Assembly (NCBI RefSeq): GCF_002878395.1 | Contig: NC_061120.1 | Coordinates: 116,734,705-116,798,704, forward strand | DNA length: 64,000 nt | Direction of reading: 5' to 3' | Source: Capsicum annuum | Taxonomy: Eukaryota > Streptophyta > Magnoliopsida > Solanales > Solanaceae | Translations under genes and position numbers: made by a program | Notes under the pieces: generated by a model | Databases searched by the model: none | Told to the model about the DNA's origin: nothing | The model's input: only the letters and a program-made list of their open reading frames with translations | Shown here: positions 12,361 through 23,620 of the stretch, one piece after another | How positions within the stretch are numbered: position 1 is the first letter of the stretch | How the letters are laid out: each line of letters begins with the position of its first letter

Positions 12361-12858
12361 AGAGTAAGGAGTTTGAAGAGAAGGAAAAAGGTGCTTAATT
12401 TGATGATGAGTCTTGGCTTTTGAAATAGAAACCCTTGCAAGAACAATACTTTGCCAACTATTGATATGGATGATCTATCGTCTCGACAAATGAAAGCCTT
12501 AAAGTCTATGGTGAAAAATTTTATTCATACCATTGGGCTTCCCATAGTTTAAATAAAAGTCATTTTTCCCTAAAGTTGTTCAAATCAAGCAAAAAAAAGG
12601 TGTCATAGTATTAAGAAACTGAATCGAGAAGTTTGTAGTAGTGATAATGTTCTCCTCTTAAACTATGGGTTGAAATGTTTTGGGAGAAAGCTTAAAACAA
12701 AGTACTTGGGGCCATTCATTGTCTCGAATATGTATTAAAATTGAAAAATTAAATTAGAAGACCATAAGGAAAACAAGTTTGTATTGAATGGAAAAGAATC
12801 GAGGCATTACCTTGTAGGTAGGGACTACGGTTGTGTTGTTTCAATAGAAGGATCCTAA
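12361..12858 (+). pseudogene. Ogre/Tat pol linker and 3' tail joined across a large deletion
   Basis: After the protease, 12365-12550 is a degraded linker. Then at about 12640-12858 the reading is already the integrase C-terminal end (LNYGLKCFGRKLKTKYLGPF, then VSIEGS and a stop at 12856-12858). RT, RNase H and the integrase core, normally some 3 kb, are absent. The junction lies near 12550-12630, in an A-rich tract (caagcaaaaaaaaggtg at 12587). This looks like an internal deletion, not an insertion, because no foreign DNA lies at the join. Confidence 0.75.
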
Positions 12859-13769
12859 TTAATTATCAATTAATCTTGTGCCACAATAATATATAAAATG
12901 CTTCTTGAGAGGCAAATCAAGGTTTATTCTTGTTTCTTCATAGTGTGTTGGATTCTAATTTTAACATTTTTTGGTGTTTACAAGTGATAATATAAGTCGG
13001 AATGGGTAAAAGAGGCTTTGGAAGCTCAAATTTGAAAATTTTCTCTAAATCTTGTTATTCCAGCCTGGACCTACATTGGATATGCTTGAGCAGTCCAGAC
13101 ACAGGTTTGGAGAAGCTTGAACATAGTTCGCTACGCTTGAGTGATTGGACACACTGGAACAGTCCGAATGTAGACCTGGTGCATATGGCACGTAGATTGT
13201 AGTAGAAACACTGCCTGGACCTACACCGGATATGCTTGAGTAGGCCTACCTCAGTCCAGGCATAGCTTGTATACATCTCTACGAAAATCTTTTTTGACTT
13301 GTGTTGGACATACGTGATCAGTCTAGACGTATGTCCAGCACATCTTGAGTGCTACTGGGCTATTTTTGAGAAAAATTGCTGAAGCATTTCAGACACATTC
13401 AAACTCATTTAAAATATCTCAATTTGTTATCTCAAAGAATGCAACACCAACTTATTACATTGGGCTTTTATTTCATCTTTTTCCTTTCTTAAGTAAGCTT
13501 ACATGATATGTTCTTTCATAATATTATCATTGAATTCCCTCCAGATTGAAAATGGTGCTTTATATCCCATGGTACTTTTGCTTTGAATTTGATTCAATTG
13601 AGCTTATTTTGGTAAATTATTATTGTTGGGTTTAATAGTTTTAAATGTGAACCTTGTTTTACATGCTAAATTGAAAAAAAAAATATTGCTTCTTTAAACT
13701 AATGTACCATGTGTATGATGAAATACCCACTTACAGTTTGGTTGCTAAATTAAGAAGTTGATGATCTAA
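12859..13769 (+). other. Ogre 3' UTR with palindromic words
   Basis: Non-coding sequence after the pol stop. 13055-13340 is unusually GC-rich for the region. It repeats variants of GCCTGGAC/GTCCAGGC and TGGACATACGT/ACGTATGTCCA. Two clean inverted repeats are seen: TGCCTGGAC (13212-13220) with GTCCAGGCA (13254-13262), and TGGACATACGT (13305-13315) with ACGTATGTCCA (13327-13337, loop 11 nt). The rest is AT-rich and runs to the Tekay insertion at 13770. Confidence 0.6.
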
Positions 13770-15727
13770 TGTAATACCCTAGGTCTTGGACTCTAAAAAT
13801 TTTGAGTGTTGACAAAACTTCCAAGTCTATGATTTAGGTAACAAGTCATTATCACTTGTCATGAGTTGTTGGGTGAGACTCGTAATCTCAATAATGAAGT
13901 ATGCTCAGGTTACTGTTTGGATCATGACTTATACATTATGAACCATTAGGTAAGGTCACGAGTTGTAGTGATGGACTCTTGACCAATATAGTGAGATGGC
14001 CCAAAGTTTTTTCCCCAGCCACGATTCCAGGAAACTACTCATAAATAGTCACCACGAGTTGTCACCTAACCTGTAATGACTAGGAACAATATTCCTACAT
14101 GTTTTCCTTAAGGTTATTTTTTCTTTTCTTTCTTTTACACTTTACCCACGACCTTAAAATGTCTAAGGGTTCCTCGTAACATCAATTATCAAATCTGAAA
14201 CATCATTTACTCCTCTCAAACATCCAAGTAAGAGAAATTAGTGTTTAAAAGGGATTAATCATCCAAGCTCGAAACTCCTAATTCTTTTTCAAAATTTTTT
14301 GATGTTTAAGTCTATCTCTCCTCACTAATTTGATTTTAATATAAGGGCATATGTTTAATCATTATTCATATGAATCTGATGGTGGGTTTGTAATAGGGTT
14401 GAGTATTTTAGATTATTCACTATTGGAATTACTTTCCATATGTTTTAGATATGATATTAAAGCTTTCAATTTTTATTTTTGAATTTAATGGTTGCATGAT
14501 TATGGGAACTTAAAATAGGGAACATTGGTTTCCCCAACTTGTTTGATTTTTTCTTGATAATGGTAATATCCTCAACCCTCATTCATGAACTTTGGTTTTT
14601 AATGTGAAATTTGAATAATTTAACTCTCTTTAGAACGAATGCATTATATTAATGGAAAAATAGATTAAAATTGATTTGAAAGGCCTTAGTTTCCATGCTT
14701 AGGTTGTAAAATAGAACATGGGAGTTAGTTGGTTTAATTGGATTAGAATGACATAATTGGAATTAGCTTGCAAGCATAACTTGTATGATGATACCAACGG
14801 TAAATACCTTAATGAATGACTTTTAGGTTAATGGATGGAATTATGTGTGAATATTTAAATTTAGGCTTAAAGGGGGTTGTGTAGCTCGCCGTGAAACTGG
14901 AGGACTCAGGGGGAACAAATACTTGAAACCCCATTTTCTAGCCTGGGGGTCTTTATAACCATGTGTATAGTTCACACATTATATATTAGCGCGATAGTTA
15001 GAGCATTGGTGTCTCTGGCCCTCGCTCAGATTTCCTTAGTTTGTGTGGCCAACACGTATCGGGGCCCTTTCAGCAGGGGGAGCTTAACCCATTTAACATG
15101 GGGTACCCTCAAGATGGATAAATCTACACATTCTAGGTTAATCATTTTGCACTCTCATGCTCATGGCCCTTTTACCCTACCCCGATATCCTATATTTAAT
15201 TATATAAAAATGTGTGCATGCGTTTTGATTGATTTTGGATATGGCATTATTTTATCTCTTTACCTAAGTTACATACCGTTGCTTATCTATTTGTTCATCC
15301 CTGGATGCTACATCCTTTCATGATGTAGGGTCCTAGTGCTTTTTGCTTACTCATGTGCGGTCTTAAGAGAAGAAAATATTGGTCGAGTTATTATGAAGTG
15401 GTGAGCCTCCATCATTTGGAAAGCATTACCATTACTTTAGGTTTCTTTCCAAATTTTGTGAATTAAGGAGTTCCATTTTCATGGTCAGGGGCATGTCGCG
15501 ACCTAATTGGTGTTCTAGTTTTTAGAGGCTGTTGTGGTTAAAGTGTGGGTTGGTTATTTAGTTTGGATTCATAGAACTTTCCTCTTGGTTTATATATTAT
15601 TCTTATATTTTAGGTTTGCTTCCACTAATATTTTATCATTTTTAGGGGGTTATGTTAGGGGGTGTTCTCCGACCCACGATAGGCTTGAGATACCCATCAC
15701 AGCTTGGCCCTAGTTTGAGTCATGAAA
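13770..15727 (+). repeat. 5' LTR of Tekay element B
   Basis: Begins TGTAATACCCTAGG. The first 345 bp match the 3' LTR start at 20774-21118. The end is placed near 15727 from a gagtcatga tract resembling the usual ...GTGACA end, so it is approximate. The U3 part repeats words built on acgagt/actcgt and gtcatgagttgt (13840-14070). Confidence 0.75.
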
Positions 15728-16289
15728 ATCTTTATATCTAAACACAGTTTAGGGTCTTTGGGTTTTCACAAAGTCATGTTGAGTAGAGTACATTTTATAG
15801 GTGTGTAGTGCACTACACTTATATGGGGAAGACTAGAAGGCATTTAACAATATTACCCTTTCTTATGTTCTAGTTTTTCTTATAGAGTCTAGTGTCTTAA
15901 ACACACTTCACTCCCTATTTACTCATATTTTAGATCATGCCTCCCTGATGATCTAATATTCATTGAACCTCTATTTGACTTTTTATCCTACCTGAAGGCA
16001 ATATGCAGGGAACTTGCCCTACTTATGGAGTGTAGACCCGATATAGTATCCCTTCTCCAAATTGTACTAACCCACGTGGAGTTCCACTTTCCTCACTATT
16101 CCTCCTCAGACTTCTCAGGAAGGTGATTATTATGATTAGCCACCTTAGGGTACATCTCTAATCTAAAGTTCTTTTGATTTATTTGTTTTCTTACTCAGTT
16201 AGTGATATCTCAATATTATTAGTCAAATTATGTTGGTTCTATTTCTCCTTCATTAGAGGTCATTTGGGTTGGCTAGTTCATGAGGTTAA
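15728..16289 (+). other. Leader of element B
   Basis: Region between the LTR end and readable gag. It should hold the primer binding site and gag leader, but I see no clear tRNA-complementary stretch. The sequence 15950-16130 could be the N-terminal end of gag; nothing firmer can be said. Confidence 0.35.
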
Positions 16290-17210
16290 ATCCACCAACC
16301 TTTACAAGCTCTAAGGTTGAGTAGGATTCTCAAGGGTTTGTATATAAGATGGAGATAATTTTCATAGTGATGGATGCTATTGATTTTGAATGTGTAGAGT
16401 TTGTTTCATATCACCTGAAAGATGTAACATATAAGTTATATGAGGAGTGAGAGCAGTTGAGGGGTGATGATGTGGATCTTACATTATGGGATGAGTTTTG
16501 AAATTCCAAGCTAGATCAGTTCTTACCCTATGATATGAGGGAGGATAAGACTAAGAAGTTTATGAATATGAAGCAGGGTAGGAAAAGTATGAAAGAGTAT
16601 GCCTTCGAATGTTAGAAGCTATCTCATTATGCTCTTGATTTACTGTCTAGCTAGAGATATAAAATGAGGAAATTTGCTTATGGAATATCCCACAACTTGG
16701 TATTGGAATGTAAGGTAGCAATGTTTAACAATAACATGGATATCTCTAGGCTTATGGTTTATATGAAGTAGGTAGAGGATAAAAAGAATTGGCAGGCACA
16801 TATGGGAGAGAGGCAGGATTAGATTTTTAGACATTTAAATCATGATGCAAATTAGCATAATAGTAGAAGGGATAGCAGGAACTTGACAAATAAGAACACT
16901 TGGGGAAACTATAATTCATAGCTCTTTATCCTAAGTCATCTTGTGATCATCATTTTTAGGCTAGCAGTAGTCCTAAGGCATAGGGTTCCCAATCTCGGGC
17001 TTAGTGGAGCCCAGTCAGCCCAACCTTATCCTCCATATAGATTTTGCTATCAAATTCACCATGGATACTGTCATGAGGTATGGAAATTATTTTTCAATTA
17101 CTGTCACCCTGGGCACATGCAGAGGAACTATCCACATCTAAGGTATCCGCTTGGGTCAATAAGGTTCCACTTGCTACTTCTTCGGCTCCTTCACCAAAGT
17201 GTGCCACTTT
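16290..17210 (+). pseudogene. Tekay gag of element B, zinc knuckle lacking all three cysteines
   Basis: Capsid segments read as IDFECVEFVSYHLKDV (16381-16430), DVDLTLWDEF (16470-16500) and REDKTKKFMNMKQGRKSMKE (16540-16600). The chain continues to about 17210 with in-frame TAG/TGA stops. The CCHC zinc knuckle is at 17090-17131. His is kept (17114-17116), but the three Cys codons read TTT (17090), TAC (17099) and TAT (17129). Each is one base from a Cys codon, so nucleic-acid binding would be lost. Decay is mostly by stops, not indels. Confidence 0.8.
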
Positions 17211-17720
17211 AAGTACTGGAACTAAAATGAATTATCTCTATACTCTTACCATCCACAAGGAATCTAAGGCATCCCCTGATGTTATCATTTTTATGCTATA
17301 GTTCTTCTCTACTGATGTGTGTTGTTTGCTTGATCTGGGTTCTAACCTATCCTATGTAACCTCTGATGTGATAGTGCATTTTGATTTTGGTCTTAAAAAT
17401 AATTTTGACACCTTCTCTACGTCTATTCTAGTAAGTGATTCTATAGTTGCTAGAAAATTGATAGGGGTTGTTTGGCATCCATCTTTCATAGGGAGACATT
17501 GGTGGATTGGATTGAGTTGGATATGGTGGATTTTGATGTAATCTTGGGGATGGATTATCTTCATTCTGCTATGCATCTCTAGATTACATGACATAAAAGG
17601 TCAGATTCCAATTTCCTAATAAACTGGTAATTGAAGAGAGGGAAGTTCCCTATTGCCTAAAGGGAGATTTATTTCCCATCTTTGAGCTCATAAATTGATT
17701 GCAAAAAGATGTCTATATTA
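17211..17720 (+). pseudogene. Aspartic protease of element B
   Basis: An open stretch at 17317-17541 contains the active site (LLDLGSNLSYVT at about 17329-17364) with the catalytic Asp kept. A shifted frame then gives ELDMVDFDVILGMDYLHS (17515-17570), the hydrophobic FDVILGMD motif that follows in Tekay proteases. A stop and a frameshift near 17500 separate the halves. Confidence 0.8.
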
Positions 17721-19110
17721 CCTAGTTTGAGTTAAGGATTTTAATTGTGAGCTCCCTCTTTAGAATCGATCCACGTGGTTAGTGAGTTTCCTAAAGTGTT
17801 TACTGATGATATTCCTGGAATTCCTCCCTAAAAGGAAATAGATGTTGGGATTGATCTTCTACTAGATACCCATTCTATTTCTATTTTTCCTTATAAAATG
17901 ACTCCGACTGAAATATAGGGCTGAAAGAGTAGTTAAAGGATCTTTCTTATAAGGGTTTCATTTGTCTTAGTGTTTCTCCATGGGGTACTCATGTGCTATT
18001 TGTGCATAATAATGATAGGTCCCTTTAGATATGTATAGACTATCAGCAGCTCAATAAAGTCATAGCAAAGAATTACTACCCTTTTTCTAGGATTAATGGT
18101 CTTTTTACCTACTTTAGGGTGCTAGATTCTTCTCTAAGATTAATCTTTATTTGGGGTATCATTAGTTAAAATTTAGGGAGTTTGATATTCCCAAGACTAC
18201 TTTTCATACTCGGTATAGTAATTATGAGTTCATGGTGATTTAATTTGGATTGACTAATGCTCCGACTACTTTAATGGATCTTATGAACTAGGTTTATAGG
18301 ATGTTGGTGTATTCTAAGAGTGAGGTGGATCATGTCAATCCCCTTCAAATTATATTGCAGACTCTTAAGGCTCAAAGGTTTTATGCTAAATTTTCTAATT
18401 GTGTGTTTTGGGTTAATGTTATGACTTTTCTTAGGCATGTGGTATCTAGTAAGGGGATCAAGGTGGATCCACAAAATCTCGAGGTGATTAAGAAGTGGCC
18501 TTGACCTACGACTCCAACAAATATTAGGATCTTCTTCGGCTTGGCTAAGTACTATAGGAGGTTTGTGGAGAGTTTCTCTTCTATTATTGCTCTGTTGACA
18601 AAGTTGACTCAGGTAAAGGTCAAGTTCTTGTGGTCCGCTGCTTATGAAGTTCATTTTGAAAAGTTGAAGTATAAGTTGATTTCTGTGCAATTATTGAACT
18701 TGCTGAAGCATACTAATGGTTTTGTTTTATTTTGTGATGTATCCTATATAGGATTGGTGCATGTTTTGATACAACATATTAAGGTTGTAGCCTATGCTTC
18801 GAGGCAGCTTAAGGTTTATGAGAAGAATTATTCCACTCACGATCTAGAGTTGGCGGTTGTAGTCTTTGGTTTAAAGATCTAGCACTATTATCTATATGGG
18901 GTGTATGTGGATATCCATTTATGTCATAAGATTTTGCAGTATGTGTTTACTCATAAGGAGGTTAATCTCAGGCAGAAGGGATGACTTGAATTGCTTAGGG
19001 TTACTATATGAGCCTTTACTGCCATCCAAGTAAAGTTAACACTATCGCTGATGCCCTTAGTAGGCTATCTATGGAGATCTTATCCCATTTTGATGAGGAG
19101 AAAAGAGGGT
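17721..19110 (+). pseudogene. RT and RNase H of element B, catalytic YxDD segment deleted
   Basis: RT begins with VVSEFPKVFTDDIPGIPP (17777-17830). It continues through IDYQQLNKVIAKNYYP (18037-18085) and the palm (FGLTNAPTTLMDLMN, 18247-18290). There the sequence runs directly from VYRM into LVYSKSEVDH (18292-18330). The dozen or so residues that carry the catalytic FxDD motif in this family are missing. The thumb and connection follow (FSNCVFWVN, then GIKVDPQNLEVIKKWP). RNase H is at 18720-19080 ([30 protein letters not shown], then ADALSRLSME). Several TAG/TGA stops are present. The deletion alone makes the RT inactive. Confidence 0.85.
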
Positions 19111-19139
19111 TGGTAAAGGATATTCATAGGTTAGCTAAC

Positions 19140-20650
19140 TCGGGAGTTTTCTTTTGGACTCAAAGAATATAGAAGTCATTGTTTGAGAAGTGGTTAAATC
19201 ATCTTTTGATGTTGAGGTACAGGAAAAGTAGGCATTGGATCCCATACTCATACGAATTAAGAAATATGTGGGTCGATAGAAGATTTTGGCTTTTAAGATT
19301 GGGGAAGATGGTACTCTGATCTATTAAGAAAGATTGTGTGTTACCAATATTGATGGGTTGCAAGAAAGGATTTTGATTGAAGCTTATAAGTCTAGATATA
19401 CAGTTCATCGAGGTTTGACTAAGATGTAAAATAACTTGAAGGAGATATATTGGTGGAGCAATATGAAAAGGGACCTGGCAAATTTTGTGGGTAAGTATGT
19501 CTGTCAGTAAGTTAAGGTAGAACATTTGAGGCCTGGTGGCTTATCTCGAGAGATAGAGTTGCCTATATGGAAGTGGGAGATGATTAATATGGATTTAATT
19601 ATAGATCTTCTGCAGTCTCACAAATAGTATGATTTGATTTAGGTCATTGTGGATAGGATAACTAAGTCTACTCACTTCCTGCCTGTGAGGACTAACCACC
19701 CGGGAGAGGAATATGCTAAGTTTTTTATTTAGAGATTATCAAGATATATGGAGAGAATGTGTCCATCATTTTAGATCGAGGTACATAATGTACTTCTCAC
19801 TTTTGCCATTTGTTTCATAAATGATCGGGGACTAAGGTGAACCTTAGCACTGCTTTCTACCCCCAAACAAATAAAAAAGCAAAATGGACTATTAAGATTT
19901 CAGAGGATATGCTAAGGGCCTGTGTGATTGATTTTATGGGAATTTGGGTTGATTACATGCCTATTATTTAATTTTTGCATGCAATAATAGTAATTACTCG
20001 ATTATTCAAATGGCTCCTTTCTAGTCTATTTATGGTAGGAGGTATAAGTCTCCTATTAGGTGGTTTGAGATTGGTAAGACTAAGTTATTAAGTATAAACT
20101 TGGTTCACCAAGCGATGGCGAAGGTGATTAGAGAAAGGCTTAAGACTGCTCAAAGTCTCCAAAAGTCTTATATGGATATGAGGCGAAGGGAGTTGGAGTT
20201 TGTGGTTAATGATTGAGTGTTCTTGAGGGTCTCTCTTATGAAAGGAGTGTTGAGGTTTGGAAAGAAGTGGAAGCTCAGTCCACATAATAGTGGTTCGTAT
20301 CATATTATGAGGAGTGTTGGGAATATTTCTTATGAGTTGGAGTTGCCTGTGAGTTTGGCTTTTATTCATACCATGTTCCATGTGTAGATATTGATGAAGT
20401 GGGTGGGTGATCCTTATTTTATTGGTCCTATGGAGGATGTTGGTATTTTTAATTCCTTGTCATATGAGGAAGTCTCGATAGAGATTTAGGATAGGCAAGT
20501 TTGTAGGTTCAGAACTAAGGATGTGGCTTCGGTGAAGGTTTTTTGGAGGAACCAAAAGGTAGAAGAAGATACATGGGAAACTGAGTAAGATATGAAGGTC
20601 AAGTATCTGTTCTTGTTTCCCGATTGGATAGAAATGGTGAGGTATGATTT
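19140..20650 (+). pseudogene. Integrase with chromodomain-like tail, element B
   Basis: The zinc-binding N-terminus is at 19330-19530 (HRGLTKM; the CxxC pair reads YVCQ, one Cys lost). The core is heavily broken between 19560 and 19990. The C-terminal part is clear at 20000-20400: MAPF, then SIYGRRYKSPIRWFEIGK, RRRELEFVVND, MKGVLRFGKKWKLSP and YELELPVSLAFIHTMFHV. The chromodomain-like tail (YEEVSIEI, VASVKVFWRNQKVEEDTWE) is at 20458-20600. The same tail is found at 590-730 and on the minus strand at 63430-63560. Confidence 0.85.
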
Positions 20651-20739
20651 TCATTCTCCTTCTTATGGCATTTTGAATTTATTGTTTAGTTGTGTGTGTA
20701 TTATTTCTTATTTTCGTGCCAAGGGGTGTCCTAACTTCA

Positions 20740-21118
20740 TATTTGGGGATGAATGATCCTAGGAGAGTGGTACTATAATACCCAAGGACTTGGACTATAA
20801 AATTTTTTTAATGTTTATGACACTGGCCCAATCTATGACTCAGGTAACGAGTATTATCACTCGTCATGAGTTGTAGGGTAAGACTCATAGTCCTAGTACT
20901 GAAGTGTGCCCAGGTTACTTTCTTGATCATGACTTTGACCACATGAGTTGTTAGGTAAGTTCATGAGTCATGGTGAGGGACTTGTAACCAAGACAGTGAG
21001 ATGGCGCAAAGTTTCTACCCTATCCACGAGTCCAAGCAATGACTCGTGACCAGTCACCATGAGTCATCACCTAACCCATAATGACTGGGAGCAATTTTCC
21101 AACACGTTTTCATTAATA
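20740..21118 (+). repeat. PPT region and truncated 3' LTR of element B
   Basis: Upstream of the LTR, tttggggatgaatgatcc and aggagagtgg (20740-20770) occupy the position of the conserved gaggatgaatgttc...PPT block seen at 43060-43096. The LTR starts TATAATACCC at 20774, with G-to-A at the second base. It matches 13770-14115 and stops abruptly near 21118. A perfect inverted repeat CACGAGTC/GACTCGTG (21025-21032, 21041-21048) lies in it. Confidence 0.8.
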
Positions 21119-21845
21119 GTATTTTTATGTAAGGTGTGAGGTATTCTTTTTATTTATTTGATGGTCTGTACCTATTATTTCTTTTGATGGAATTAATTTG
21201 ATTGATACAATAGACATAAACACAATCTATTTTTACAATTTTCTGTTGTGTTATTTCTTTACTTCATCCTTCGTTGGGCTTGCACTTTTATGCTAATTTA
21301 TTTTATCCCTCGTGGGGTTTGATCCTCATTATTGAGATAGATTTAGAATGTCTTTTATTGGGTAAATTGATGATACTGTCGAAAGGTGCCCTTTTAAGGC
21401 TTGTGTCATGAACTTAATATTATTGTAATACCAAAGTTGTGTGAATTTCTCTTGTTGCCTTTTGTATATATGTGTCCAATAAACTCTAAGTGTTTTCTTT
21501 GAAACTTGGTTCTTTCCTAAGGGGAAAAATTTCATTTTCTCTTTCTTTTGATCTTTTTGTTTTTATTTTAGTTTTGTTTTTTTGTTAAATCAAGTGATAG
21601 TTCACCCATGATGGATGATAAGGTGAAAACATTAGGTGAAGTATCTAGTCTTTTGAGCTGAATCAAAATAGGTAAAAATTAAAAAATTCTTTCAAAATTT
21701 CATCAGCAAAGAATGAAATGATATATAAAAACATAGGTTGTACGTATTGTTCATTTGATAACATTCTTGAAATGATATATAAAAACATAGGTTGTACGTA
21801 TTGTTCATTTGATAACATTCTCTTGATTGATTGTATAGACATACT
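21119..21845 (+). repeat. Ogre 3' UTR repeat unit R1
   Basis: Non-coding. About 21220-21845 matches 27927-28505 (R2) in the same orientation: ccctcgtggggtttg, ttgccttttgtatata, tttctctttcttttgatc and atagttcacccatgatgga occur in the same order. When the sirevirus between them is removed, R1 and R2 are adjacent, so they form a tandem duplication of roughly 600 bp in the Ogre 3' UTR. The last 130 bp of R1 carries a local 54-bp duplication. Confidence 0.7.
21717..21821 (+). repeat. Perfect 54-bp tandem duplication
   Basis: The unit starting aatgatatataaaaacatag at 21717 is repeated without mismatch from 21771 for 51 bp. The R2 copy lacks it. Identity contrasts with the decayed surroundings, so the duplication is recent. 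Confidence 0.9.
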
Positions 21846-22545
21846 TATTAAGTCCTTAGTTTTGACGATTGAGAAATTCATAGGTTTGGACCTTTTTCCT
21901 AAAGCCCTTTTTGTGATGACAAAGTCCCTCTATGTATTAGGGAGCAGGTTAGGCTCACCGGTCACTGACACAGTCTAAAGTTCAGCTGACACATGGTTCA
22001 ACAATTGGTAAAAAGTTGTTCCTACCTTTTTTCCTCAACCAATAAGGTTTGTTTTAGGTTTTCTTTTAGCACAACATATAATGCTCATCTTCCTCAACAA
22101 GAAAAACGACACTTCCATCTTCCTACATTCTCTTATGATTGTAATAGGTCTTGTGGTGTGACGTCTCTTTGTAAATCATCTAGAGTTCGGTGATTGTCCA
22201 AGCTAGAGAAAGATTGAGGAGTCCAGTTAGAGTTAGCTTGAGATAGAAGCAGTAGAGTTACTGCTTGGTTTCCTTGTAATAGAGTTATTGCTAGGAAACA
22301 AAGTATTAGGAGGTTATTCCTTGGAGTCTGTACTCAAGAGGTTGCTTGAATATACTGGAGCTTGAAATCCTAGTGGTAGGTCGTAGTTGTTTTTCCCTTG
22401 AGCAAGGAGTTTCCATGTAAAAATCCCATGTCTTTATTTTTCTGTACTCCTGTACTTCTTACTTTTGTTATCTCCTAGTTCTTGTTGCCTGTGTGATTCT
22501 GGTAATACTTACCTGAGTAGAGGAGCTACCCACCCCAACCCTTAA
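21846..22545 (+). repeat. 5' LTR of the sirevirus
   Basis: Starts TATTAAGTCCTTAG and ends ACCCTTAA, 700 bp. It matches the 3' LTR but lacks about 140 bp near 22115-22130, present at about 27362-27505. Both LTRs start TA instead of TG. Confidence 0.8.
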
Positions 22546-22562
22546 TTTGGTATTAGAGTAGG
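22546..22562 (+). promoter_or_regulatory. Primer binding site of the sirevirus
   Basis: tttggtattagagtag directly follows the LTR. The TGGTATxAGAG core is the site complementary to initiator Met-tRNA used by plant copia elements, here with one C-to-T change. Confidence 0.8.
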
Positions 22563-22689
22563 TCTTCCATAATAAGTCTAACACCTTGGAAGGATCTTGA
22601 GAAGCAGAGGCTTCACTAGCTACTTACACCTTAGAAGTAAGTGAAACATCTTGGATTGCTAAAAACGGTTCTCATAGCCTTGGAAAAGT

Positions 22690-23620
22690 CTAAAGCTTTG
22701 CCAAAAAGGGGAAGCAGAGGGTCACTATGAAATATAACTGGAGATCTAAGGAAGACAAGATTTCTCATCAGGTGCATGTAGATTGTTGGAATGATCCATT
22801 AAGTGACTCAAATGAGTCTGAGCAAAACTAAAACATTCCCGTCATAGCAATAGAATAAAAGGTAGAGGTCTCTAATGCACTCCTTGCTTTGATGGCAGAT
22901 ATAGATGAAAATAAAAGTTAACCTACGACTCTCCTAGATGTCAAAGAGAATATGAAGGACTACTCCCTTAACAAGCTAAGATCTCTTGCATCTACACTGA
23001 TTGACTCCTTAAATGAGATAGATGAAGACTAGGAGAATCTAAAGAAAACTCTTGAAAAATGTGAAGAAGTCATTGAGTTTAGTATCCAAGTCAAGGATGT
23101 TATCAACATGTATAAATAAGAATTGGTTGAAGTAAGTGTGTATGTAGTTGAGCTTCAAGCAACTTGCAAGAATCTCTCATGTGAAAATAATCTATTGAGT
23201 AAACAATTAAGTGATCTGACCAAGTCAACATCCGAAGGTAAGGCAGAGAGAAGTAACATACAGTTTTAGTTGGAAGAAGAGTTAGCTGAAACTCAAGTTA
23301 ATATTGTTGCCTCTATCGAGAGATATTCTATTCTTGAAAAGAAATAGGTTAGAGTAAAAATTGAGCTTGCAAAAGCACACACATGGACTTCGTTACCTCA
23401 AAAACTTGAAATTTTAAAGAGTCAAGATCAAACCAACTGGAGTGGTTTAGAGCCTCAATGTCATAGTGAAGGTTCTATCTTTGCTATCAGGCACACAATT
23501 CACAAGGTTGATCGCTCAAGGTCACTGTGTGAAAAGGATGGGCACTTGAGAAAACTATGTCCTTAGAAAGAAACAAATGAGAGAGAGATGGTAAAACTCA
23601 TCACTCCAAAAAGGGGGAGA
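22690..23620 (+). pseudogene. Sirevirus gag
   Basis: One main frame with about a dozen stops reads SKEDKISHQVHVDCWND (22751-22800). It continues as a Glu/Lys/Leu-rich, coiled-coil-like stretch (LKKTLEKCEEVIEFSIQVKD at 23039-23100, LVEVSVYVVELQATCKNL at 23122-23175). The zinc knuckle at 23519-23560 keeps C-EKDG-H-LRKL-C, but its first Cys reads Arg. Most stops are TAG, TGA or TAA at sites one transition away from Gln or Trp codons. Confidence 0.7.

Larger units (their letters stand above)
13770..21118 (+). mobile_element. Tekay/Del-type gypsy element B nested in the Ogre, 3' truncated
   Basis: LTR-gag-protease-RT-RNase H-integrase-chromodomain tail-PPT-partial LTR, all on the plus strand and in canonical chromovirus order. 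The 5' LTR starts TGTAATACCC at 13770 and the 3' LTR starts TATAATACCC at 20774. Only about 345 bp of the 3' LTR remains, so the target duplication cannot be tested (5' flank tctaa). Every domain is broken by stops, yet domain order and spacing are preserved. This points to slow point decay, with one notable deletion in RT. Confidence 0.9.

Noticed and set aside
14961..15323. 120-codon ORF in plus strand
   Set aside because: It lies inside LTR B, has no domain, and has the non-coding composition of the LTR.
18271..18690. 139-codon open stretch on the minus strand
   Set aside because: It lies antisense to the RT and RNase H of element B, has no domain, and exists because the sense strand has few rare codons.
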